A stretch of 64,000 bases of DNA from Cohaesibacter marisflavi (GTDB lineage Bacteria > Pseudomonadota > Alphaproteobacteria > Rhizobiales > Cohaesibacteraceae). The first letter of the stretch is position 1. The number at the start of each line of letters is the position of its first letter. Below, in pieces: positions 52,929 through 60,891 of this stretch. The translations under genes were made by a program, and so were the position numbers. Location of the stretch: NCBI RefSeq assembly GCF_900115225.1, contig NZ_FOVR01000006.1, forward strand, positions 62,001 through 126,000, given 5' to 3'. The notes under the pieces were generated by a model that was given only the letters and a program-made list of their open reading frames with translations, searched no databases and was not told the DNA's origin.

Positions 52929-55582
52929 CACGCAAACTCCGAATTGTGAAAGCTGCTCATCTTTTGGTCACGCCAAAGTCGTTCAAGCTCGGCCCGAACA
53001 GCCTGAGCAATCGCAGCCGGATCCATACCGCCGCCGCTGATATGGATCTGAGGCGCAAAGACATCGCCGCCGCCCCGTTGGCCAGCTACCGCCGCCATGC
53101 TATCCTTGCGGGATAAAACACGGCCATTCTTGGCGAATATGGCAACCTCAGTGCCATCCTCATTGACTTGATAGGAGGCCCCGGCATAGCCCGGACCACC
53201 CAAGGCCCTTTGACCATCGACAGGCTTGGGCGCGGCCCCGCCCGACACATTGACGGATCGGATTTGCGCCGCCTTTTCCGCCAAGGCCTGAGCGAGAGGC
53301 GCTGAGCGCACCCCCATAGCCTGAGCCTGCAAGGCCTTGTCAATCTCGGCCTGACGGATCCGCGCGGTCAGTCCATCGATCTCGCCAGACAGTTGCGACC
53401 GCTCAGCCTCAAGGCTGGCAGAGCCACCACCTGACGAAATCTGCGCATTGACCGCCTGCAAGCGTTGCTGCTTGGAGGCCAGATCATCCCGGATCGGCAA
53501 GCCTGCGCCGGACGATTGACCTAAGCCGAGGCTTGACCGCACTCCCTTGGTCCACTTGTAAAGGCTCCCAATGACCGGCAGATTTTCCGCCGCCTTGTTC
53601 TGCGCGTCCAACTTACGATCAAGCGCCTTTTTCCCGGCCGCCTTTTCTTCTGGCGACATCTCGTCAAGGCGTTTCATCTCGCTGAAAGCCTGTCCCGTTT
53701 CATAGGCAGCAAACCCCAGCGTTGCCACATTGAGCAAGCCAGCTTTACCAACCAGCCCTTTCACTGAAGCCTTGAGCCCGCGCGTTTTGACGGCCGCTTT
53801 TTCGGCCTTGGTGGAATAATCATCGAGTGCACTGCCAAAGGAACCAAAAGACCGGACCAGACCGCCAGCCCGAAAGGTTGCCTTGAGCAAGGCAATGGAG
53901 CCAACAACCCCAGCTAGAGCAAAGGCGGCACCACCGCCGACCACCAACAGGGAGCCAACACCCCCAGCCAACACAGCAATGGTCTTGGTCAATTCCGGGT
54001 TGGCCTTGGCCCATTCACGCCCGGCATTAATCAGCTCGGTGGTAGTGTGCAAAAGCTCACGATAGTCGGGCAAAAGCTGAGTGCCGATTTCCGTCTTGAG
54101 CGCCGACCATGCCGACCCCAAAACTTTCTCATCACCCGCAGCATTGTCCCCCATGATAGTGGCCATTTCCTTGGCCTCACCTTTTGCAGCTTTCAGCTCA
54201 TCACGCAGTTTTTTGATATGCGCCCTTTGCTCCAACAAAACAGTGAAAGCACTTGACCCCTCCTCACCGGCGATTTTCTTGGTCAACTCGATCTGCTCAG
54301 CACTACCGAGATCTTTCATTTTATCAGCGATCTCATCGAGCAGTTCCTCGAATGGTCTGAGATTGCCATTGAGATCCTTGGTTTCAACGCCGAGACGCGC
54401 AAGAGCCTTTTTCGCCATTTCAGGCGGACCAGCAAGCCGTGAGATAACAGTCCGGAGCGCCGTACCAGCCATTGAGCCCTGAATACCAGCGTCTCCAAGT
54501 TTGCCGGTCGCCGCTGCAACATACTCCAGCTCTAGCCCCGCCGCCTTGGCTTTTGGCCCGACATATTTGAGGGTTTCGCCAATCTGTTTCACGTTGACAT
54601 TGGACCGGGTGAAAGTGCCAACCAGCACATCAGAAATCCGCCCCATATCCTTGCCGGTCATGCCATAGCCAGACATGATATTGGAGGCAATATCCGCCGT
54701 GCCAGCAAGATCGGTGCGCCCAGCCTTGGACAGGTTGAGAACCGAGGGCATAGAGCTGAGAATGTCGGACACCGACATGCCTGCCATGCCAAGAAAGCGC
54801 TGAGCGCCTGCCGCATCGACATTGGTAAAACTCGTGGTTTCCCCCAGCCGGAGCGCCTGATCGCGTAGCTGACCAAATTTCTTCTTGTCGCGGATCGTGC
54901 GGGTCACAGCGCCAACCGCGACCATTTCCTCTTCAAAATTCTTGGCCTCATCGACCGGATTTTTCAAGCCAGACAAGACCCGGCTTCCAGTATGCACCCC
55001 AGCATAACCGGTCGCAGTCAAACCGGTTGCCCGGTTTAGACTCTCATCAAGTTTGCGCTTTGCCTCGGCCCACTTTTTCTGTTGGGCGGTAACCTTCTTG
55101 AATTTGCTATAGTTAGCATCCAGACGGGAATTGACCGTGCCAACCGCAGAGGCAAGCTCACGTTCTTTATCGGCCAGGTTTTTGACACTGATCCCGGCAG
55201 TCTTGAGCGCCTCACGGTTACCCCGCAATGCCGCACGGTTGGCCTTGAATTCTGAGGAGGCCTTTCTCGCAGCACTTTGCGCCCGCTCCAGCTCAACCCG
55301 CATTTTCGCGGTTGGTCGAGTCGCATTCTTGAAAGCCTGACCAAGCTCTTTGGCTCGACTTTTCGCGGCCTTCATTTTGGTTGCCGACTTACCGAGTTGG
55401 CTTTCTGCCTTGCGGAAATCCTCGATCAGCTTGACCGGCCCGCGCAGTTTTTCGAGCTGGCCCAACTCACGCTTTGCCTTGGTACCGAATTTGCCAGCCG
55501 CGCCGGACATTTTGCCAAGGGTCCCGGTGAGCTTATCGACACCCCGCACCGTTAGTTTGGTTTCAATTTCCCGCGTTGACAT
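52928..55582 (-). CDS. Phage tail tape measure protein (P2 gpT-like)
   Basis: An 884-residue protein that sets tail length. The N-terminal 200 residues are rich in Lys/Ala/Glu coiled coils (ERELASAVGTVNSRLDANYSKFKKVT). A TP901-type core lies at about 225-400 (FEEEMVAVGAVTRTIRDKKKFGQLRDQALRLGETTSFTNVDAAGAQRFLGMAG). Hydrophobic segments at about 540-590 (VLAGGVGSLLVVGGGAAFALAGVVGSIALL) would sit in the tube or host membrane, followed by a helical C-terminus. GGAGG lies 8 nt upstream of the ATG at 55582. It is separated from E by a terminator-like hairpin. Confidence 0.9.
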   Translation of the reverse strand: MSTREIETKLTVRGVDKLTGTLGKMSGAAGKFGTKAKRELGQLEKLRGPVKLIEDFRKAESQLGKSATKMKAAKSRAKELGQAFKNATRPTAKMRVELERAQSAARKASSEFKANRAALRGNREALKTAGISVKNLADKERELASAVGTVNSRLDANYSKFKKVTAQQKKWAEAKRKLDESLNRATGLTATGYAGVHTGSRVLSGLKNPVDEAKNFEEEMVAVGAVTRTIRDKKKFGQLRDQALRLGETTSFTNVDAAGAQRFLGMAGMSVSDILSSMPSVLNLSKAGRTDLAGTADIASNIMSGYGMTGKDMGRISDVLVGTFTRSNVNVKQIGETLKYVGPKAKAAGLELEYVAAATGKLGDAGIQGSMAGTALRTVISRLAGPPEMAKKALARLGVETKDLNGNLRPFEELLDEIADKMKDLGSAEQIELTKKIAGEEGSSAFTVLLEQRAHIKKLRDELKAAKGEAKEMATIMGDNAAGDEKVLGSAWSALKTEIGTQLLPDYRELLHTTTELINAGREWAKANPELTKTIAVLAGGVGSLLVVGGGAAFALAGVVGSIALLKATFRAGGLVRSFGSFGSALDDYSTKAEKAAVKTRGLKASVKGLVGKAGLLNVATLGFAAYETGQAFSEMKRLDEMSPEEKAAGKKALDRKLDAQNKAAENLPVIGSLYKWTKGVRSSLGLGQSSGAGLPIRDDLASKQQRLQAVNAQISSGGGSASLEAERSQLSGEIDGLTARIRQAEIDKALQAQAMGVRSAPLAQALAEKAAQIRSVNVSGGAAPKPVDGQRALGGPGYAGASYQVNEDGTEVAIFAKNGRVLSRKDSMAAVAGQRGGGDVFAPQIHISGGGMDPAAIAQAVRAELERLWRDQKMSSFHNSEFA

Positions 55583-55608
55583 GGTGCGCCTCCAAAAAGA
55601 AAAGCCGC

Positions 55609-55626
55609 CAGCCGATCACTCGGCTG
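55609..55626 (-). terminator. Terminator-like hairpin between E' and the tape measure gene
   Basis: The stem CAGCCGA (55609-55615) / TCGGCTG (55620-55626) with a 4-nt loop contains the E' stop codon. On the minus strand a GCGGC and TTTTCTTTTT follow, just before the GGAGG of the next gene, so it could attenuate transcription. Confidence 0.55.
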
Positions 55627-56019
55627 ACGACCTGTCAGATATCAGGGAATGGAGAAAGCCCAGCTCACCAAGAGGCAGGGCCATCAGATCAGGCAGAGAC
55701 CAGCCGGTCTCTGAGGCGATCTCAAAGCAGACCCGGTAAAGATCTACTTTGATCGGGTTCGCTTTGGTAAAATCAGAAACTAGATCAGATCTGGAAAAAA
55801 AGCCGCTTTACCGCGCGCTGCAGCCGCCCAGAAGTCCTTTTCAGGCATCGAGCGGATATCATCAAGCGTCACATCAGCCATAAGAGCAGCCGCCTTGGCA
55901 TAGCTCACAAGAACCGGCTCATTTTCATCAAGCGCAGCATAATAATCAATAATATCGCCACCGGTTGGCTCCTTAAAGAAGAGATCGGAAAAAGTGAGTT
56001 TCTTTTTGCTCTCGGTCAT
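55616..56019 (-). CDS. Tail assembly protein E+E' made by a -1 frameshift (P2 type)
   Basis: Translation starts at ATG 56019 as gpE. At the seven-T run 55795-55801 (minus strand), a -1 shift joins the frame to E' and gives an E+E' product of about 134 residues (75 from E plus 59 from E'), close to P2 E+E' (142). The E' part reads SRSDLVSDFTKANPIKV to SDRSSAE and has no start codon of its own; its stop codon is at 55616-55618. The family acts as a chaperone between tape measure and tail tube. Evidence for shifting is the slippery run and the fit of the two frames; no experiment is implied. Confidence 0.7.
55780..56019 (-). CDS. Phage tail assembly protein E (P2 gpE-like)
   Basis: A 79-residue protein between tail tube and tape measure genes. 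MTESKKKLTFSDLFF at 56019 has AAGGA about 8 nt upstream, so I reject the longer frame to 56055. The body MADVTLDDIRSMPEKDFWAAAARGKAAFF ends at the slippery T run that also gives E'. The stop codon lies at 55780-55782. Confidence 0.78.
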   Translation of the reverse strand: MTESKKKLTFSDLFFKEPTGGDIIDYYAALDENEPVLVSYAKAAALMADVTLDDIRSMPEKDFWAAAARGKAAFFPDLI

Positions 56020-56043
56020 TGGTCTTTCCTTTGAGTGAGAAAA

Positions 56044-56062
56044 GGCGGGCCACAAGCCCGCC
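56044..56062 (-). terminator. Terminator-like hairpin between the tail tube and E genes
   Basis: The stem GGCGGGC (56044-56050) / GCCCGCC (56056-56062) with a 5-nt loop is followed on the minus strand by TTTTCT. It may limit readthrough into the genes that are needed in smaller amounts. Confidence 0.65.
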
Positions 56063-56086
56063 TCAGGGGATGTAAATTTTCAAACC

Positions 56087-56605
56087 TTAAACAAGGCCGA
56101 GGATTGCATCGTCCTCGGCCTCAATCTTGACACCGGCAAAGCGAGGGCTTTCGCCCCACGCCCACCCAAACAGCTCTTTGCCATTCTCGGAGATCTCAGC
56201 CGCCATGATGCTTTTCAGCTCATAGTCATGCTTGTGAAGACCCGTTCGATTTTTGGCCTCAGGCGTGATGCCGCCAAGACGGCAGGTGGCAGTGACCTCA
56301 TGCGGCACCTTTTCGCCGGTCACCTCATTCTCAACAACGCCGGTGAAGGTCCAGACGGCCTTTTTGCGGAATACCGCATAGAGATCCGAATGGTTGCCCA
56401 GCATTTTGAGGGTCATGGTCAGCTTTTCCATTTGACCGGTGCTGATCTCAATGGTCGGGCCGGACGCACCTGCACCGTCAAAATCCTCATAGCCATCCAC
56501 CAGAGCAGGAAAGCCCAATTCCTCGATCAGCTCGGCAAAGACCTGATCGGGCAGCTCAGAGCAGGTTGCAGCAACCCGCTTCATTACCTTGAATTTTTGC
56601 GCCAT
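56087..56605 (-). CDS. Phage major tail tube protein (P2 gpFII family)
   Basis: A 172-residue tube subunit of a contractile tail. MAQKFKVMKRVAATCSELPDQ at the N-terminus, FDGAGASGPTIEISTGQMEKLTMTLKMLG in the middle and RLGGITPEAKNRTGLHKHDYELKSIM follow the gpFII pattern. It lies 12 bp behind the sheath gene, its usual partner. Confidence 0.88.
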   Translation of the reverse strand: MAQKFKVMKRVAATCSELPDQVFAELIEELGFPALVDGYEDFDGAGASGPTIEISTGQMEKLTMTLKMLGNHSDLYAVFRKKAVWTFTGVVENEVTGEKVPHEVTATCRLGGITPEAKNRTGLHKHDYELKSIMAAEISENGKELFGWAWGESPRFAGVKIEAEDDAILGLV

Positions 56606-56617
56606 GGGGTCAGCTCC

Positions 56618-57892
56618 TTACAGGCTCAGATTTTTGGCAAAGGTTTCGAGTTCGGCGATCTCCAGCTCAATGCCGGCATCGTCGCGCTCCATAGTCAGAT
56701 CGATCTGTGTGAGAGGGGCACGCGGCTCAGCGCGACCGGTAAAGGCCAGTTTGCCTTTGCGCCAATCGCTTGGCGTTTCAGCATCAGGCACAAACAGCAC
56801 CTTGGGCGCGGAATAAATGATTTCCCGCTGAGCCATCCCCACCAGCCAATTGTTGGTCTGTTTGATAGCCGCCTTGATCGCCCGTTTGGGGTTCATGTTG
56901 TATTTGAGCAGAAACACTTTGTAAGAACGCAACAGCGTGAGCAGGATGTAATTCTGCATTCTCACCACGTTGTAATATCGCTCCAGCGGATCACTGGACA
57001 AAGTGTTGCAAGTCACAAGGATCATGCCGCCCTCGCCCGCCGCGAAATCACCCCCAACGCGGCCTCGCACGATAATGTCACATTGCGCATTGAGGAGCCG
57101 CTGACCTTCCGTCGATGGATCCATCCAGTCAAAGGTCATCTCTCGGCCCGGCGCGGCAATGCGCAAAGCTCGATTGCCAGCCACATGAGACGGCACGCCA
57201 TCATGCTCGGCATCGACCGCCGCCTGCAATCCGGCCACAAAGCCAGACGCCCCGACGGTCTCAAGATCGTTGCTCTCATCGGCAATCTGCACACCGGTCT
57301 CAATCATCGTGAGGCTCGGATCCGAATAGAGCGAGCGCACCGCCTTAGCCTCCACCTCGGTACTGTTTGGCCCATTGATAAAGGCATGACCAAAGGTTGA
57401 GGCATTGACCGCCGTCAGCGCCGTCACAATGGGGTTTGCGGTATTGTCTTGGATGAATGCATCGTAACCGCCCGCAATCGTGTTGAGACGCGGCATGAGC
57501 GCCCCTTGTGCGACCGCATGCTTAAGGGCATAAACACCGGATTTTTGATCATCCAGACCGCGCAAGGCCGCAATATTGGCATCGCGTTTAGCGGTCGGGT
57601 CGGTCTCGGTGCTATCCTTGACCGGAACCACCGTCACATTGAGCGCTTGCTTGCCACTTGGCAGGCCGCGACCGATGGCGCGGATCTGATCGACCAGATC
57701 CCCTTCACCAAAGCGAGCGACCAAATCGGAGTCATTGGTGGCAACCGTATAGCAACGGTTTTGCTCGGTGCCTTCTGGCAAATTCTGGCAGATACCGGTC
57801 ACACTCGGCACGCTAAAATCAGCCTGCTTGATCGGTCGGGCCTGATTGGACAGATCCCAACGACCCGACAGACCGACTGCAATTTCTGACAT
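56618..57892 (-). CDS. Phage tail sheath protein (P2 gpFI family)
   Basis: A 424-residue contractile-sheath protein. Family pattern blocks: FSVPSVTGICQNLPEGTEQNRCYTVATNDSDL, the central GVYALKHAVAQGALMPRLNTIAGGYD, PGREMTFDWMDPSTEGQRLLNAQCDIIVRGRVGGDFAAG and NMNPKRAIKAAIKQTNNWL. The ATG at 57892 begins MSEIAVGLSG. It heads the sheath/tube pair and makes a Myoviridae-type tail. Confidence 0.9.
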   Translation of the reverse strand: MSEIAVGLSGRWDLSNQARPIKQADFSVPSVTGICQNLPEGTEQNRCYTVATNDSDLVARFGEGDLVDQIRAIGRGLPSGKQALNVTVVPVKDSTETDPTAKRDANIAALRGLDDQKSGVYALKHAVAQGALMPRLNTIAGGYDAFIQDNTANPIVTALTAVNASTFGHAFINGPNSTEVEAKAVRSLYSDPSLTMIETGVQIADESNDLETVGASGFVAGLQAAVDAEHDGVPSHVAGNRALRIAAPGREMTFDWMDPSTEGQRLLNAQCDIIVRGRVGGDFAAGEGGMILVTCNTLSSDPLERYYNVVRMQNYILLTLLRSYKVFLLKYNMNPKRAIKAAIKQTNNWLVGMAQREIIYSAPKVLFVPDAETPSDWRKGKLAFTGRAEPRAPLTQIDLTMERDDAGIELEIAELETFAKNLSL

Positions 57893-57918
57893 AGTTTTTC
57901 TCCATTCAGAGAGACATG

Positions 57919-57949
57919 AAAAATCCCGCTCTGACAGGCGTCAGGCGGG
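57919..57949 (-). terminator. Terminator-like hairpin upstream of the sheath gene
   Basis: The stem CCCGC-CTGAC (57925-57935, with one bulged base) / GTCAG-GCGGG (57940-57949) is followed on the minus strand by ATTTTTC. It lies between the fibre-assembly gene and the sheath gene. Confidence 0.65.
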
Positions 57950-58000
57950 TGGTGAAAGGGTATTGATTTTGGTGAGGTTCAGACGAGCCGGGTTTTCAAT

Positions 58001-58432
58001 TTAGCTTTGGGCTGGCCAGTTTGGCACCGGCAGCTCGGCAAGAAGCTCTTCGAGTGTCGGTTGCTCCCGCTCACCTGCTAGGACAGCATCAAGCTGCTGA
58101 TAGGCATAACGCCAAACAGTATCACGCCACTTGACGAATGCTTGCGCCTCTGCGGCCCACTCAGGATCCTGAGAGGTTACGTAGGTAGCAAAAGCAGTGG
58201 CGCCTTGTTTGTAACGGCGACTGCGGGCGGTTTCTTCAAGCAGATTCTGGATTGCCTCCTCATAGTCGTCTTGAGTGGGAGCAGGACTTTCTTTTACAGG
58301 AGCAGAGAATGTTCCATCCGGGTTCTGTAGAAATCCCGCAAACACACCGTCTGAAACAGGCACCCAATCAGGTGCAACCTGTTCGAATGAGATGCTATCG
58401 ACGATATCTTCAATCACTAATGCGTATCTCAT
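58001..58432 (-). CDS. Phage protein, possibly tail-fibre assembly
   Basis: A 143-residue acidic protein with a proline-containing middle (NPDGTFSAPVKESPAPTQDDYEEAIQ) and a helical C-terminal half (RSRRYKQGATAFATYVTSQDPEWAAEAQAFVKWRDTVWRYAYQQLD). It lies directly downstream of the fibre gene, where P2-like phages have a fibre-assembly gene (gpG). Its sequence does not match gpG clearly, so the assembly role rests on position. Confidence 0.5.
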   Translation of the reverse strand: MRYALVIEDIVDSISFEQVAPDWVPVSDGVFAGFLQNPDGTFSAPVKESPAPTQDDYEEAIQNLLEETARSRRYKQGATAFATYVTSQDPEWAAEAQAFVKWRDTVWRYAYQQLDAVLAGEREQPTLEELLAELPVPNWPAQS

Positions 58433-58446
58433 GCTTTGCCCTCCCT

Positions 58447-60666
58447 TTAGCCAATGAGCATCACTCTTGTATAAACCTCGACACCAGCGCCACTAGCGCT
58501 CACGTTCGAGAGAACCATATTGTCCTTCTGTTCAACGCGGTATTTTTTCCCGGCAGTAAGACGGGCGAAGAATGTGTTTGGAAATGTATATCCACCACCG
58601 GAATAGCTGTAGGTTACTCCTGTGGCGGGTTTATTGTTTGTGACATTCCAAAGGCGATACTGTGATATGTCACGCCCCGGCGAGGATATGATCGCGAAGC
58701 AGTCTTTTGACACGGTGAATGCATTACTCGCCAGAGTAACTATTCCATCTGGGTCACTCACCTCTGTGTTTAGATGGCGAACATACCATGACGTTGAGCC
58801 AACTTGACCATGCACCCCGGATGGCTTTTGATCTTCGAGAAGGGCGATAGACGCCCCCAATTCACTCGCGTGCTTCCCGTCCACTTTGTCACTATCTGCC
58901 GCCTTTGCAGCTTTTCCCAGATACCGGCTGTCAGACGTTGTTTTGTTGTAATAGTTGCCCAAGCTGGTTGCTGCTGCAAAATAGCTCGCCAGATGCCCAC
59001 CCAGTTTGGTAGCGTTCGCTGCAGTGGCCCCCTTCCCGAGGAAACGCCCGTCAGCGATGGACTTGGTGTAATACCGGTCATCATGTGTATGACCGGTATT
59101 AGATTTGTCACTCAAGGCGCTATTGATATCGGTTGATGACATCACACCAAGATTGGAGCGCACTGTGCTCGCCCCACCCGCACCGAGCAAATTTTGCAAA
59201 GCCCATGCGGTAACGTTGCTTGCATCGAGCTTGGACGCAATCTGGTTCGCGACGGTCGTGGCAAAATTCGGATCATCGCCGATGGCATCAGCCAACTCAT
59301 GGATTTGGTCGAGCGTCGCGGGCGCACCACCCACTAGTGCATCAATCGCCGCATCGATGGATGCTTTCATCAAGGCAGCATCAACAACAACACCAGCAAT
59401 GCCCTGACTGCCTTGCGTTGGCGTTGCAAGTATAACCTTGCCGTGCTTTGTTGTATCAGCCTCAGGCACCAAAGCATCAATGGCGGCTTTGGTACGCCGC
59501 GCAGTCATCGCTTTAGTCCCATTCGTTCCCTGCCGAGCCTCAGCATCGGACGCCTCAGGAACATCAATCACCCGATCCGCACTGAGATCCCCGCCTCCCG
59601 TCGCCAAGCCCGAGCCGGTCACTTTACGCACCTTATCAGCCTTGGCTGATCGATCAGTATCAGCGGTTGATCTCAGATCAGCAAGAGCCGCCTCAACCGT
59701 TGCACCATCCACACCGCCAGCACCAACCGTGCGCGAGATCTTCTCGGATGAGTAGTCACCAACCTGAGCCGTGACATTGCCCATGCGGCCGAAAACAGAC
59801 GTAACCTCAGAACCAACAGGCACATAAGAAACCGTCCAGCCATTACCATCATAGATCTTTTTGACCTTATCGACCGTGTTGTAATATTCGGCCCCTTTGA
59901 CCAGCGGATCGCCATTGAGATCGAGCAACGGGTCAACAGCGAAAGCCCCAAGATAGATTTTGCTTTGAGAGCCCTTGATGGTTTCAAGCTCATCAATCGC
60001 ATCCTCTGCCCGATCCGCATCATTATGGATCGATTGGGCAAATGCCTCGGTCTCACCGCGCGCTTGCTCTGTAAGCTCTTGTGCTTTAACCGCCCCCGCC
60101 TGAGCGAGCTTGGCCTCATTCTTATATTCCTTTGTGTCATCGCGCGCTTGAAAGACGCCCACAATCGCGTCAACGGTATCAGATGGATTGCCCACTGTGA
60201 CCGTCCAGCCGCCACCGTAACCAGTGCCCTCAGCCTTGGTTACATCAACGACCAGTTCACCGGTATCCTTGGTATAGGACACCACTTCACCAAGCATTGC
60301 AGCTTGGGGGCTTTCCATCCGATAAATCGTGACATAGGCAGGAGCGGCAAAGGAAAGACGATGGCCCTCATCGATATAGAAGACCTTACCGCCCAATGAA
60401 AGATCATGCTCAGTGGCAGAAGTGGTGCGCAAGAGTGCGCCCACATCAGCCATCTCATGAACCTCTTTGATCAAAGGCAGCAATACCTCATTGGCCTTTT
60501 CACGAAAGACCTGACGCCCTTCCTCGATGACCTCCTCAAGAGTATCACGCTGCTCTTCATTTACAGAAATTCGCGCGTCAATGTCCTTAAACTTCCGGTC
60601 CCAATAATTGGGATCACCAAGATCATCATTGCGCTTGGTCCGATACAAATCCATACGCGAGGCCAT
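58447..60666 (-). CDS. Phage tail fibre protein
   Basis: A 739-residue structural protein. The N-terminus (MDLYRTKRNDDLGDPNYWDRKFKDIDARI, with helical stretches to about 80) would attach to the baseplate. The middle has ring-stabilising segments, and near the C-terminus is the repeated fibre motif NATKLGGHLASYF, YYNKTTSDSRYLGK and DSDKVDGKHASEL that is common in tail fibres. The ATG at 60666 has AGGAG 8 nt upstream; the frame open to 60675 begins with a GTG. It recognises host receptors and is expected to vary quickly. The receptor here might be a surface polysaccharide. Confidence 0.82.
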   Translation of the reverse strand: MASRMDLYRTKRNDDLGDPNYWDRKFKDIDARISVNEEQRDTLEEVIEEGRQVFREKANEVLLPLIKEVHEMADVGALLRTTSATEHDLSLGGKVFYIDEGHRLSFAAPAYVTIYRMESPQAAMLGEVVSYTKDTGELVVDVTKAEGTGYGGGWTVTVGNPSDTVDAIVGVFQARDDTKEYKNEAKLAQAGAVKAQELTEQARGETEAFAQSIHNDADRAEDAIDELETIKGSQSKIYLGAFAVDPLLDLNGDPLVKGAEYYNTVDKVKKIYDGNGWTVSYVPVGSEVTSVFGRMGNVTAQVGDYSSEKISRTVGAGGVDGATVEAALADLRSTADTDRSAKADKVRKVTGSGLATGGGDLSADRVIDVPEASDAEARQGTNGTKAMTARRTKAAIDALVPEADTTKHGKVILATPTQGSQGIAGVVVDAALMKASIDAAIDALVGGAPATLDQIHELADAIGDDPNFATTVANQIASKLDASNVTAWALQNLLGAGGASTVRSNLGVMSSTDINSALSDKSNTGHTHDDRYYTKSIADGRFLGKGATAANATKLGGHLASYFAAATSLGNYYNKTTSDSRYLGKAAKAADSDKVDGKHASELGASIALLEDQKPSGVHGQVGSTSWYVRHLNTEVSDPDGIVTLASNAFTVSKDCFAIISSPGRDISQYRLWNVTNNKPATGVTYSYSGGGYTFPNTFFARLTAGKKYRVEQKDNMVLSNVSASGAGVEVYTRVMLIG

Positions 60667-60690
60667 ACCGGTCACTCCTATATTTGCGGA

Positions 60691-60879
60691 TCAAACCGCG
60701 TCTTTTGGTTCTTCTATTAGATCCGCCGATTTAATGATCCCATCCTCAAGCTCATTGAGCACGCGCCCTCTAAGCTGATAAGTGTGGCGAGGACGCAGAG
60801 GCGTCCCCTTAAATCGAACCACTTTGGCCACCCGAACAGAGTACATCTGATCCGGGGCATATTTGGTTTTCTCAGGCAT
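60691..60879 (-). CDS. Small conserved-looking phage protein of unknown function
   Basis: A 62-residue protein (MPEKTKYAPDQMYSVRVAKVVRFKGTPLRPRHTYQLRGRVL) between the two large fibre/baseplate genes, in the same direction, with close spacing on both sides. A ribosome-binding site (AAGGAGATGATCTC) precedes the ATG. No domain is recognised. Confidence 0.6.
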   Translation of the reverse strand: MPEKTKYAPDQMYSVRVAKVVRFKGTPLRPRHTYQLRGRVLNELEDGIIKSADLIEEPKDAV

Positions 60880-60891
60880 GAGATCATCTCC

